A stretch of DNA of 64,000 nucleotides from Leuconostoc palmae (GTDB taxonomy: Bacteria > Bacillota > Bacilli > Lactobacillales > Lactobacillaceae): contig NZ_BPKZ01000002.1 of assembly GCF_019656075.1 (NCBI RefSeq), positions 62,001 to 126,000 on the forward strand, given 5' to 3'. Below are positions 54,495 to 63,172 of this stretch, piece by piece; position 1 is the first letter of the stretch; every line of letters starts with the position of its first letter. The translations under genes and the position numbers were made by a program. The notes beneath the pieces are model-generated. The model made no database searches. It worked only from the letters and a program-made list of their open reading frames with translations, and was not told the DNA's origin.

Positions 54495-55745
54495 TTAATT
54501 CGCAGCCAACTTCTCATTATTTTCAGTATTTGAGTCTGGGAAAAGCGTATCTGCTGAGCCAACTAATGCTTGCTGTTCAGCAGTAATATCACTACCAAAT
54601 TCTTGTCCTGTTTCTTCAGCTTTCAAGCCTAATGCATCTCGAACTTTGTTTGTGATTGCTTGTCTTTGCGCAGTGGTAACACGTTGGTAAGAAACACCTT
54701 CATACATTTCGCCCACACCTTGAACCGTGTAAGATTCAACATGTTTAGTTGCATTCATATAATTAGCGCCAAGGGCAAGCATATCAGAAGCTTTCATATT
54801 CGAAGCAATATTTTTTGTCGAAGCATTGATAAACTTTGTGTCTAAGATTGTTGAGGGATTATCCTTAATCTTATTCATGATAGCTTCTAAAAGAATGCGT
54901 TGTCGTTGTGTTCGCCCATAGTCTCCTTTGGGATCTTGGTATCGCATACGTGAAAATGCTAAGGCTGCTTTCCCATCCATCTTGGTGTGTTTTTTAAATG
55001 TTACGCCATCTTTAGCATATTTAAAAGTTGTTTGCCCCTTTGTAAAATCATAAAGATCCTTACCCTCTTCATGAGCTGTTTCTTGGCTAAATTTAAAACT
55101 TAAAGGTGACTTTACTTTAACGCCACCAAGTTGATCAACAACATCGCCTAAACCGCTCATATTAACCATAGCGAAATAGTTAACAGGTATATTAAACATC
55201 TTTTGAATAGCAGAAATGGTTGTCCCAACACCATCCCCAAGTGAGGCTTTATCATCAGCAGCTTCTCTGAAAGCATAGGCTGCATTTAATTTTTGCGGAA
55301 AACTATTTTCAAAATCAGGTATGGAAGTCATAATGTCTCTTGGAATAGAAATCAGTGTTGTTGATTCTTTTTCCGGATTAACGGTGACAAGCATTAATGA
55401 ATCTGTTAATCCAACACGGTCTCTACCAGATCCAAAACCACCATCTGTCCCAGTATCTGTGCCAAGCACTAAAAATGAAATCGGCTTTTTATTTTTAATT
55501 AAAGCGCTAGCATTTTTCTCTGATTTTAACCCTGTTGAATAATAGGCTTTGTCCAGTGAGCTTTTAATATTATTAGCATAAAAGATCCCAAGTCCTCCTA
55601 ATACTAAAACAATTAGAGCAACTATCAATAAGACTACTTTTAATTTTCCCTTCTTCTTAACATGGGTTTTATTTCGAGATGTACGACTTAATAGTTGTTT
55701 AGATTGCAATTGCTCAGCATCTGAGCGTTTATTTTTGGTAGACAT
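54495..55745 (-). CDS. LytR-CpsA-Psr (LCP) family cell-wall ligase
   Basis: 416 residues from ATG 55745 behind GGGGG. Basic cytoplasmic N-terminus, one membrane helix (VVLLIVALIVLVLGGLGIFY, about 38-60), then the LCP catalytic domain: LVLGTDTG, GRDRVGLTDSLMLVTVNP, SIPRDI, KLNAAY and RMRYQDPKGDYGRTQRQR. LCP enzymes transfer teichoic acids or polysaccharides to peptidoglycan. A short C-terminal tail follows. Confidence 0.93.
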   Translation of the reverse strand: MSTKNKRSDAEQLQSKQLLSRTSRNKTHVKKKGKLKVVLLIVALIVLVLGGLGIFYANNIKSSLDKAYYSTGLKSEKNASALIKNKKPISFLVLGTDTGTDGGFGSGRDRVGLTDSLMLVTVNPEKESTTLISIPRDIMTSIPDFENSFPQKLNAAYAFREAADDKASLGDGVGTTISAIQKMFNIPVNYFAMVNMSGLGDVVDQLGGVKVKSPLSFKFSQETAHEEGKDLYDFTKGQTTFKYAKDGVTFKKHTKMDGKAALAFSRMRYQDPKGDYGRTQRQRILLEAIMNKIKDNPSTILDTKFINASTKNIASNMKASDMLALGANYMNATKHVESYTVQGVGEMYEGVSYQRVTTAQRQAITNKVRDALGLKAEETGQEFGSDITAEQQALVGSADTLFPDSNTENNEKLAAN

Positions 55746-55809
55746 TAAAGTCATCCCCCGGGGATTATTTTATTTTATATAGTTACTAATTTAACATAAA
55801 TCAATCAAA

Positions 55810-55844
55810 AACAAAAATTACGAGATTATCCCGTAATTTTTGTT
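55810..55844. terminator. Bidirectional terminator
   Basis: Thirteen-base arms AACAAAAATTACG/CGTAATTTTTGTT; the right arm overlaps the end of the kup remnant. Confidence 0.8.
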
Positions 55845-56270
55845 TAGTTCGCTAATTAGTTTTTTATTATCTGGTTTCATCGCATTTTTTATTGCTACCT
55901 GAGTTAATTTCTTACGATTAGGGTTTTCAATAAATAATGGTACGATTTCTTCTACAACATCGCTTAATTCTAAACCATAAAAGCTACTTACTGAAGTCGT
56001 ATGTGATTGTAACCAAACACGACTACCTATCAAGAGCCGATCCCAAGCATGAATATCAGGTAAATTTAATAAATCAGCATAATACTGAGTCGCAATAACA
56101 TACTTGAAATCACCAACGTTGCCGTGCTTGTCCATAGCATATTTTTGAAATCGCGGTTTTAAAATTCCTTGTTTGATGAGGGTTGCTGCAATTTGTTTCA
56201 TATAAACATGTATTCGCGGTTCAACCTTAAATCCTAAATAAAAAGTAACATGAGTATGGCGCTTATTATC
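55818..56270 (-). pseudogene. kup: 3' remnant of Kup potassium transporter
   Basis: The minus-strand frame is open from 56270 and reads DNKRHTHVTFYLGFKVEPRI, VGDFKYVIATQYYAD, WLQSHTTSVSSFYGLELSDV and EEIVPLF. These are the cytosolic C-terminal domain of Kup (LGFK.., GDFRFV, WLQNHTTS..FGLEYSDVV). All twelve membrane helices are missing. An ATG at 56201 would give only 127 residues without a ribosome-binding site. Confidence 0.75.
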
Positions 56271-56323
56271 TCACAAATAACAACAAAGTTAAACAAATTT
56301 GACTTAAAATATCGCTTAAATAA

Positions 56324-56350
56324 AAAAGTAACGTACTGACGTTGCTTTTA
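56324..56350. terminator. Terminator after gpx remnant
   Basis: AAAAGTAACGT/ACGTTGCTTTT with one G-U pair and a four-base loop. Confidence 0.65.
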
Positions 56351-56352
56351 TC

Positions 56353-56812
56353 TTAAATTAATTGTTCAATATCAGGTATTATTTTTATAGGATCTGTCTT
56401 TGGGGAATAACGGCTAACAGGTCGCCCTTCTCGATCAATCAAAAATTTAGTAAAGTTCCATTTGATTGTACTTCCCATTGCACTGGGCGTCCCTTTATGG
56501 ACTTGTTTCCTTACCATTGACTGAAATTATTTCATGCATAGGAAATGAAACACCATATCTTAATTGACAAGCTTCTGCCGCTTCGTGACTCGAATTCAAT
56601 TCTTGTTTAAATTGATTTGATGGAAATCCAAGAACAACGAGTCCCACATCTTTATATTTTTGATATAACTTTTCCAATGATTTGAACTGCTGTGCAAAAC
56701 CGCATTTCGTTGCTGTATTAACAACAATAATAATATTCCCATGATATTTACTAAGAGAATAAAGTTCCCCATTTTCGGCTACCACACCAAAATCATATAT
56801 ATTAGCTACCAT
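56353..56812 (-). pseudogene. gpx: Glutathione-peroxidase-family gene, frameshifted
   Basis: The first 105 residues are intact: NTATKCGFAQQF (peroxidatic Cys), LGFPSNQFKQE, and GVSFPMHEIISVNGK. The frame closes after KETSP at 56495, but the expected C-terminal IKWNFTKFLIDREGRPVSRY follows in another frame, ending at 56353-56355. About 15-20 codons between appear lost. The thiol peroxidase is unlikely to be functional. Confidence 0.8.
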
Positions 56813-56829
56813 AATATCTCCTTATATAG

Positions 56830-56860
56830 AAAAACGGCCATTTTAAAATTAAAATAGCCG
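56830..56860 (-). terminator. Terminator of former bdh gene
   Basis: CGGC.ATTTTAA paired with TTAAAAT.GCCG and T run on the minus strand. Confidence 0.6.
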
Positions 56861-56880
56861 CTGTCTAAACGTATATAGTA

Positions 56881-57257
56881 TTATTTGCTAAAATCAACTA
56901 AAATTTTAGCTTGAGACTTGTCGTGAGTTAGAGACTCAAATCCATCGGTTACAATATTATCTAATTCAATAATATCTGTAATGACAGGCTTAACGTCAAT
57001 TTGTCCACCACTAACCAAATCAACCGTTTGTTTGAATGTTTCTTTAGAATATGCAATCGTTGTTGTAATCTTAATACCAGCATTCATCAATTGCATTGGA
57101 TTGAAACTAATTGGTCTTGCAAAAATTGACACAATAACAACTGTTCCACGTGGCTTAGTTGCATCGATACTTTGTTCAAAAGTCTTTTGCACACCAGCAA
57201 CTTCAAATGTTACATCAGCTCCGCCAGGAATAATTTCATTAATTGCTGCAATAGTCG
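56881..57257 (-). pseudogene. bdhA: 3' remnant of butanediol/alcohol dehydrogenase
   Basis: Open from the junction near 57257: INEIIPGGADVTFEVAGVQK, GTVVIVSIFARPISFNP, ITTTIAYSKETFKQTVDLVS and the terminal KSQAKILVDFSK. This is the C-terminal third of a zinc MDR of the (R,R)-butanediol dehydrogenase type. The zinc-binding N-terminal half is absent; it is joined to mleA sequence upstream. Confidence 0.75.
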
Positions 57258-57443
57258 TTTTTCCAATGGTGTTTGTTTACTCTTGAATTGCTTATAAGCT
57301 TGCTTTGTTTGTTGTTCTAGTGTTTGCACCTGACTAGGAAGTAACCCTATTAAATTATACTGTTCACGTTCTTTCTCCGTAAACGCTGTTCCTTTGTTTA
57401 AAAAAGGATTATTTAGTAATTGGTATCCCGTTGTAGTCATCAT
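57258..57443 (-). pseudogene. mleA: 5' remnant of malolactic enzyme
   Basis: ATG 57443 behind GGAGG. TTTGYQLLNNPFLNKGTAFT, EKEREQYNLIGLLPSQVQTL and KQTPLEKR are the N-terminus of malolactic/malic enzymes. After about 62 residues the frame enters bdh DNA and stops at 57210. Divergent from the mleR remnant, as in intact mle loci. Confidence 0.8.
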
Positions 57444-57580
57444 TTTTTTCCTCCAAATTTTATCGTTATTAAACCACAAGTTGACTATAACGCTGTATTT
57501 AGTTTATAGTCAAAACAGCAAAACATCATAAATGAAATTTATACTATGTGTCCTAAACGTTGATATGGAGGTTAAAGAGC

Positions 57581-58295
57581 GTGAATTTTAATGATTTAAA
57601 TTACTATAAAAAATTATATGAAGAAAAAAATTTACAAAAGTGGCTAATTTTTTCAATATAACGCAGCCTTCAGTATCTACTGCGATTAAACGATTAGAAT
57701 CATTTTTTAATACGACATTGGTCATACGTGGTACAACACACTCGATAATTAGCTTCACTGATGCAGGGAAACAACTATATCAACATACACAATCTATTTT
57801 GAATGAAATAAACAGCACAAAAATGGAATTAACTCGTTTAAAGCAACACACAACCATAATTGGTCTTCCACCCATTATTAAAAATGCTTTTTTGGTAAAA
57901 TAGCAACTGCAACTAAAGAGTTCGATCGTCAGTTCAATATTCAACACATGACATTATATGAAGCCGGATCAAACACTTTAAAAAAATCACTTATCAATGG
58001 TAATATTGATATTGCACTCTTAGGATCCTTAAACCAAGATGATGATGATGATAGATTAAAAACTTTTCAACTAGCTTCAACACCATTTTACGTATTTCTA
58101 TCCTCTAAACACCCTTTGGCCAACAAAAAAGGGATTGTCACAATTCCACTATTAGATAGTGTACAACCTATATTCAATATTAATATTGCTTTCAGAAAAA
58201 ACCATGTTTTAACAGTCGAAGAAGAAATGCTGGTATCGGTACTATCTCAAAAAGATAATAATCACCAATATTCTATTATCGGATATAATAAATAA
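57581..58295 (+). pseudogene. mleR: MleR-like LysR regulator, multiple frameshifts
   Basis: GTG 57581 behind GGAGG reads MNFNDLNYYKKLYEEKNLQ, then loses one base near 57637; the next frame gives VANFFNITQPSVSTAIKRLE, the helix-turn-helix. A second one-base loss in a T6 run near 57890 closes it at LVK; the following frame reads FGKIATATKEFDRQFNIQHM and on to NNHQYSIIGYNK at 58295. Effector domain looks shortened. Confidence 0.82.
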
Positions 58296-58340
58296 GATTC
58301 AATTGACAAACTTTTCAACAGAAAGTGACAAACAATAATT

Positions 58341-59444
58341 ATGGTTAATGTCTCCAAAAAAATTTTCTCAGATAAGACTTTTTTAATGACACTTATCTTA
58401 GCTATATTCGCCGTATATTTTGGTAAAGTATTACCCTCTGACATAGACCAAAAAACAATCATTGCTTTGTTATCATTGATTGTCATTGTTACTGTGTATG
58501 AAAAATTAAATATTTTAAAATTTATTGCTAATACTATTGTTGATCGATGCCGTTCCACGCGAAGTATTTTAACCGTTATGCTACTTTTTTCGTTCTTTGG
58601 TTCAATGTTGTTTACTAATGACGTTGCCATTCTGACATTAGTCCCAATCTTCTTTAAAATAAGTCAAAAAGTTGATCTTAAAAGAATCATTCCAATTAGT
58701 CTTTTAACTATTTATGCTAATTTAGGCAGTGCTATAATGCCGTTTGGTAACCCCCAAAACCTCTACCTCGCCTCCTTTTACCACTTAAGCTTATATCAGT
58801 TTATGGGGATGTCTTTACCAATCGGCATTATCGCCCTCATCAGTTTACTAATTGTCAGTTTTGTCTTCCCTAAAAAGGATATTTCTGATTTAAGTTTAGA
58901 ATCGATTGCAATTAATAAACAAAAAACTATCATACTAGTTGGGGCAACAATTATTGTTATACTAGGTATTTTGTCTTTCATTCCTATATGGTGCTCATTG
59001 ATCGCTAGTATTTTAAGTGCCTTTTTGTTAGATAAGAAAGTCTTTAAAGACGTTGACTACGGTATTATTTTAACTTTTATTAACTTTTTCTTAATAGTTG
59101 GCGCAATTAGTAGAGTAGACATGGTACATAAACTTTTAGTATCAACAACTCACACAACGATTAATACCCTATTTTCAGGAATCCTATCTAGTCAGTTTAT
59201 TAGTAATGTACCTGCAGCTATATTATTATCTAAATTCACCAGTGAGTATTACGGATTATACCTTGGTGTAACAATAGGTGGGCTAGGGACAATAATCGCT
59301 TCTTTAGCAAATCTATTAGCTTTGCGTCAGTACAATATTTATGATACGAGAAAATCAAGTTTTAATTTCTTTGTGAAATTTACAGGGTTAAATATAGTGT
59401 ACTTAGCTATCTTTATAATTATTGGTATAATCATCATTTTGTAA
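58341..59444 (+). CDS. SLC13/ArsB-NhaD-type anion permease
   Basis: 367 residues, about ten membrane segments. FFGSMLFTNDVAILTLVPIF near 85 and NLGSAIMPFGNPQNLYLASF near 130 are ion-transporter superfamily motifs (TNDVA, GNPQN); a second half repeats with SSQFISNVPAAILL near 285 (NVPAA). Substrate could be di/tricarboxylates or another anion; beside the dead mle locus malate is tempting but unproven. Weak ribosome-binding site. Confidence 0.8.
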   Translation: MVNVSKKIFSDKTFLMTLILAIFAVYFGKVLPSDIDQKTIIALLSLIVIVTVYEKLNILKFIANTIVDRCRSTRSILTVMLLFSFFGSMLFTNDVAILTLVPIFFKISQKVDLKRIIPISLLTIYANLGSAIMPFGNPQNLYLASFYHLSLYQFMGMSLPIGIIALISLLIVSFVFPKKDISDLSLESIAINKQKTIILVGATIIVILGILSFIPIWCSLIASILSAFLLDKKVFKDVDYGIILTFINFFLIVGAISRVDMVHKLLVSTTHTTINTLFSGILSSQFISNVPAAILLSKFTSEYYGLYLGVTIGGLGTIIASLANLLALRQYNIYDTRKSSFNFFVKFTGLNIVYLAIFIIIGIIIIL

Positions 59445-59445
59445 T

Positions 59446-59487
59446 AAAAAGAACATCTGATACGATAAACGTCAGATGTTCTTTTTT
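59446..59487. terminator. Bidirectional terminator
   Basis: AAAAGAACATCTGA/TCAGATGTTCTTTT, eleven-base loop, between permease and pnuC; overlaps the pnuC stop. Confidence 0.85.
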
Positions 59488-60277
59488 AATTATTGGTTTT
59501 CGCTGATTGTTTAAACCACATATATTGTCCATAGAACGAATTGATTAGCATAATAACCTGTAAAGCAAGCATTGAAGTAGCTCCTGCTGAAGCATCAGCC
59601 TGAAGTGCTCTAGACCATATAATTACATTAATGAGATTCAATGCAATCCATGCAATCCACTGTGATCGATACCCATATGTCATTAATATTTGACCAACAA
59701 TACCCAATGGTAATAGTGTTGCATCTAAATATATTTGCGAACCATTTAAGGAATGACTGACAAAAAGCACAATGGCATAAATTACTATTGTCATAGCGAC
59801 ATATAAAATACCTGATTGAACAGAAATACGTCTTGATTTAACAGTATTATCAGATAACTGATTTTTATGCCAAACTGATATACCAATAAACTGCATAACA
59901 AAATAAAAAAGTTGTGAGGCAATGTCCCCAATTAAATTATTATTGATAGCGACAATTAACCAGACTGCGGCACTTAAAATACCCCAACTATAGTTAGTCA
60001 TTCGACCTTGATCGATTAAAACTAAGTTCATTACTGTGGAAATGCCAGTGATTAAACTAATCCAACCGATTAAAGCAAAATTTTTACCAAATATAAATGC
60101 AATTATTGTTGCTAATAACATCAAAGACATAATTATTTTTGATGCTTTGTTTAAAGTCATTAAATCATCTAGGTTTTCTCTTATACTAAACGTTTTCATG
60201 ACTTGTTTTGGTAGCTTTATAAGGTTTTCACGAAATTGCTGCCAATATTTTTTTGCTGTAATACTGTACGATCGCAT
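59486..60277 (-). CDS. pnuC: Nicotinamide riboside transporter PnuC
   Basis: 263 residues with about seven membrane segments. GWISLITGISTVMNLVLIDQG near 90, NYSWGILSAAVWLIVAINN near 105 and the late WIALNLINVIIWSRAL / INSFYGQYMWFK fit PnuC (Trp-rich, N-NxxxxxYG). AGGAG upstream. Facilitates uptake of nicotinamide riboside for NAD salvage. A possible riboswitch-like pseudoknot covers its ribosome-binding site. Confidence 0.92.
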   Translation of the reverse strand: MRSYSITAKKYWQQFRENLIKLPKQVMKTFSIRENLDDLMTLNKASKIIMSLMLLATIIAFIFGKNFALIGWISLITGISTVMNLVLIDQGRMTNYSWGILSAAVWLIVAINNNLIGDIASQLFYFVMQFIGISVWHKNQLSDNTVKSRRISVQSGILYVAMTIVIYAIVLFVSHSLNGSQIYLDATLLPLGIVGQILMTYGYRSQWIAWIALNLINVIIWSRALQADASAGATSMLALQVIMLINSFYGQYMWFKQSAKTNN

Positions 60278-60285
60278 AATTTTAA

Positions 60286-60330
60286 TTCTCCTATTGTTTT
60301 TGAGTAGCCGTGTTCGGAAGCAACGCTACA
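60286..60330 (-). promoter_or_regulatory. Candidate SD-sequestering pseudoknot upstream of pnuC
   Basis: On the minus strand GTAGC/GCTAC closes a hairpin (60303-60328) whose 16-base loop contains CTTCC, able to pair with the GGAG of the ribosome-binding site (60288-60291). This H-type layout is that of the NAD+-II (pnuC-motif) riboswitch of Lactobacillales; I have not matched the consensus base by base. Confidence 0.45.
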
Positions 60331-60419
60331 TATTAATTTTATTTTAGGCTATAACAACAAGTAAAACAAGATGTTTTTGTTACACTATTCACTACCATTA
60401 GTTTAAAAAATCACAATTA

Positions 60420-61157
60420 CTAATGGCCTAGCGTCCAGCCGCCATCAATCGGTATTACCGCACCGTTAATATAATCAGCTTGTTTACTCGTCAAAAATAG
60501 TGTTAAATCAGCAACTTCTTTAGGTTGTGCCCAGCGTTTTGCCGGTGTTTGTTCAGCAACTTCCTTAGCCATAACACCATCACCAGCGAAGTCAGCAGCA
60601 TTCATAGGTGTTGCAATGGCTCCTGGAGCAATAGCATTGGTATGAATACCTTGAGCAGCATAATCAAATGCTAATTGTTTCGTATAGCCAATTATAGCAT
60701 GCTTACTGCTCGTATAGGCCGCTCCACCACCTCCAGCAGTGAATCCAGCGATAGATGCCATATTAATAATATGTCCATAACCATTTTTTAACATTTTTGG
60801 TAGCACAGCATTTGTCAGAATAAACATTGGTGTCAAATTGGTATTCAAAATATTTTGCCATGTAACCAAACTTGTGTCTAACGATGCCTTATAATTATCT
60901 AAAATTCCTGCCGTATTAATTAAGATATGAAATGATACATCAGCTACTAAACTTTCAGCAAACTCTTGTAATTTTTCATGATCACTTAGATCTTGCTGAA
61001 AGCATAATAAATTTTCATGCTTGTAGTTAATCTTATTTTTATCAATAGCGTAAACAGTTGCACCTTCAGATAAATACGCAATCACTTGAGAAAAACCGAT
61101 GCCTGAAGCAGCACCGGTGATTAAAATATTTTTATTGTAGTAGTTTTGATTCGACAT
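60420..61157 (-). CDS. SDR-family oxidoreductase (FabG-like)
   Basis: 245 residues with the complete classical SDR set: ITGAASGIG near 11, INTAG near 84, serine in MASIAGFTAGG near 135 and YTSSK near 150, ending in the DGGWTLGH cap. Typical of 3-oxoacyl-ACP reductase-like or sugar/polyol dehydrogenases; substrate cannot be told. The start overlaps the queT stop by one base, so both may be read together from the riboswitch-controlled transcript. Confidence 0.85.
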   Translation of the reverse strand: MSNQNYYNKNILITGAASGIGFSQVIAYLSEGATVYAIDKNKINYKHENLLCFQQDLSDHEKLQEFAESLVADVSFHILINTAGILDNYKASLDTSLVTWQNILNTNLTPMFILTNAVLPKMLKNGYGHIINMASIAGFTAGGGGAAYTSSKHAIIGYTKQLAFDYAAQGIHTNAIAPGAIATPMNAADFAGDGVMAKEVAEQTPAKRWAQPKEVADLTLFLTSKQADYINGAVIPIDGGWTLGH

Positions 61158-61717
61158 TACTTTTCTAATTTCACCATTTTGCTCAATGTGTATATAACAA
61201 TACCACCAATAACAAGTGATACAAATTCACCTGGTAAAACACTAATATAATAAGCAAACCATTGTGCTAAAATACCGCCTTTTGCATTTGATGGAAATGA
61301 CCCATTGGCACCAATATTAAATGCAAAAGTAAATTCAGCAGCTAATATTGCCATACCCAATGTTGATACAACCAGTGTACTAATGACTATTTTTAAAATA
61401 GCATTAGTAACTTTTCGTGTTAGCAGATACGTTATTCCAGTCATGATAACTGTACCTAATGTGCCAAATACCCAATCAATCCAACCTAATGGTGACACTA
61501 AATTTGCAATAAAAACACCTATAGCTAAAGAAAGTACATAACGTTTATTCCATGCTGCTAAGTGGTTTAATCCTTCTGAGGTTCTGAATTGTATAGGCCC
61601 AAATGCTATAGGCTGAATGACAAAAGTAATTGCTGCATAGATGGCTGCAACAACTGCCACTAAAGTAATATTATGTGCCTTACTTGAAATTGCTGATTTA
61701 TTTTGTTCATTAATCAT
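61157..61717 (-). CDS. queT: QueT-family ECF S component (queuosine precursor)
   Basis: 186 residues, five or six membrane segments. FGPIQFRTSEGLNHLAAWNK near 38 and ANLVSPLGWIDWVFGTLGT near 70 are the QueT signature. Together with the ECF energy module it imports a queuosine precursor such as preQ1 or queuine. GGAG upstream, embedded in a preQ1-I riboswitch candidate, which strongly supports the assignment. Confidence 0.92.
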   Translation of the reverse strand: MINEQNKSAISSKAHNITLVAVVAAIYAAITFVIQPIAFGPIQFRTSEGLNHLAAWNKRYVLSLAIGVFIANLVSPLGWIDWVFGTLGTVIMTGITYLLTRKVTNAILKIVISTLVVSTLGMAILAAEFTFAFNIGANGSFPSNAKGGILAQWFAYYISVLPGEFVSLVIGGIVIYTLSKMVKLEK

Positions 61718-61724
61718 TAAAAAT

Positions 61725-61762
61725 CTCCTAGTTTTTTTAAGCGGGATGGTTGATGAACCGCT
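61725..61762 (-). promoter_or_regulatory. preQ1-I riboswitch candidate
   Basis: Minus strand: AGCGG/CCGCT stem (61758-61762 with 61740-61744), loop TTCATCAACCATC, then the A-rich tail AAAAAAACTAGGAG running into the ribosome-binding site (GGAG, 61725-61728). Stem length, C-rich loop end and A-rich tail match the preQ1-I class; translational control by sequestering AGGAG is expected. Confidence 0.75.
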
Positions 61763-61787
61763 AATAAAAAGCTTATCACAGGACAGT

Positions 61788-61810
61788 AAAAAAAGCCACG
61801 CAATGTGACT
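61788..61810 (-). terminator. Terminator after rpoD
   Basis: Minus strand AGTCAC/GTGGCT (one G-U) followed by T7; separates rpoD from queT. Confidence 0.75.
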
Positions 61811-61825
61811 TTAGATTAAACTTGT

Positions 61826-63124
61826 TTAGTTATTTCCATCATCCATAAAATCTTTAAGCTGTTTTGAACGGCTAGGATGACGAAGCTTACGTAAAGCTTT
61901 TGCTTCAATTTGACGAATACGCTCTCTAGTAACTCCAAAGACGCGCCCCACTTCTTCCAATGTTCGTGTGCGCCCATCTTCAAGTCCAAATCGAAGGCGC
62001 AAAACATTTTCTTCACGATCAGTAAGTGTCTCTAAGACTGATTCAAGTTGATCACGCAACATTTCATAGGCTGCAGAATCAGCTGGAGAAATCGCTTCGT
62101 TATCTTCAATGAAGTCTCCAAGATGAGAATCATCTTCCTCACCAATGGGTGTTTCTAACGATACAGGTTCTTGAGCTATCTTTAAAATTTCACGCACCTT
62201 ATCTGGTGTTAAGTCTATCTCGGCACCAATTTCCTCAGGTAATGGTTCACGACCTAAGTCCTGAAGTAATTGGCGTTGAATACGAATTAACTTATTGATA
62301 GTCTCAACCATATGGACTGGAATACGAATTGTACGTGCCTGATCAGCGATGGCACGTGTAATTGCTTGACGAATCCACCATGTTGCATAAGTCGAAAATT
62401 TGAATCCCTTAGTATAATCAAACTTATCCACGGCTTTCATCAAGCCCATGTTACCCTCTTGTATTAAATCCAAGAACTGCATACCTCGGCCAACATAACG
62501 CTTAGCAATAGAAACAACCAGTCTGAGGTTAGCTTCCGCAAGTTCTTGTTTAGCTTCAACATCTCCGTCTTCAATACGTTTGGCAATATTTATTTCTTCA
62601 TCACCTTTAAGCAAATTAACTCGGCCAATTTCTTTTAAGTACATTCTAACCGGATCGTTTATTTTAATACCAGCAGGTGTTTCCTCTGCTTGATCTAACT
62701 CCTCTTTAGATGGCTTATTTTGCTTAGCTTGTAACACTTCTGGTGCAGGTTCGCCTTTTTCGTCAACAATTGCCACACCAGCATCTTCAACTTTTTCCAT
62801 CAAACGTTCAATATTCTCACCATCAAGATTAAATGGTTCAGCTAGACGGTTAGACAAAATGGCATAAGTTACCTGTTTAGCTGGTTTGAATTCAGCAATC
62901 AAACTTTTAACTGCTTTATCATACTCAGGGCTTTTGATGATCCCTGATTTCTTAGTTGACTTTGGCTTTGAAGCCTTACCTGCAGCTGCTGCTTCTTCAG
63001 GTGTCTTTCCTTGAGCTAAGGCCAATAATTCAGCTTTTTTTGCACGACTGTTATAAACTATATGTTGTTCGTCAAGATATATCTTGATATCTGAAATCTT
63101 GCTCGAAGATGAAATATTTGTCAT
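61826..63124 (-). CDS. rpoD: Primary RNA polymerase sigma factor
   Basis: 432 residues from ATG 63124 (AAGGAG upstream). Region 1.1, an acidic-basic linker ([10 protein letters not shown]), region 1.2 [11 protein letters not shown], region 2 with [20 protein letters not shown] and the -10-binding [15 protein letters not shown], region 3, and region 4 with the -35-binding [18 protein letters not shown]. Lies directly downstream of dnaG, the conserved macromolecular-synthesis order. Confidence 0.97.
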   Translation of the reverse strand: MTNISSSSKISDIKIYLDEQHIVYNSRAKKAELLALAQGKTPEEAAAAGKASKPKSTKKSGIIKSPEYDKAVKSLIAEFKPAKQVTYAILSNRLAEPFNLDGENIERLMEKVEDAGVAIVDEKGEPAPEVLQAKQNKPSKEELDQAEETPAGIKINDPVRMYLKEIGRVNLLKGDEEINIAKRIEDGDVEAKQELAEANLRLVVSIAKRYVGRGMQFLDLIQEGNMGLMKAVDKFDYTKGFKFSTYATWWIRQAITRAIADQARTIRIPVHMVETINKLIRIQRQLLQDLGREPLPEEIGAEIDLTPDKVREILKIAQEPVSLETPIGEEDDSHLGDFIEDNEAISPADSAAYEMLRDQLESVLETLTDREENVLRLRFGLEDGRTRTLEEVGRVFGVTRERIRQIEAKALRKLRHPSRSKQLKDFMDDGNN

Positions 63125-63172
63125 TAAGTATTCTCCTTGTTGAGCCATTAAAATTAGAGTTTTAAGCAGGCC

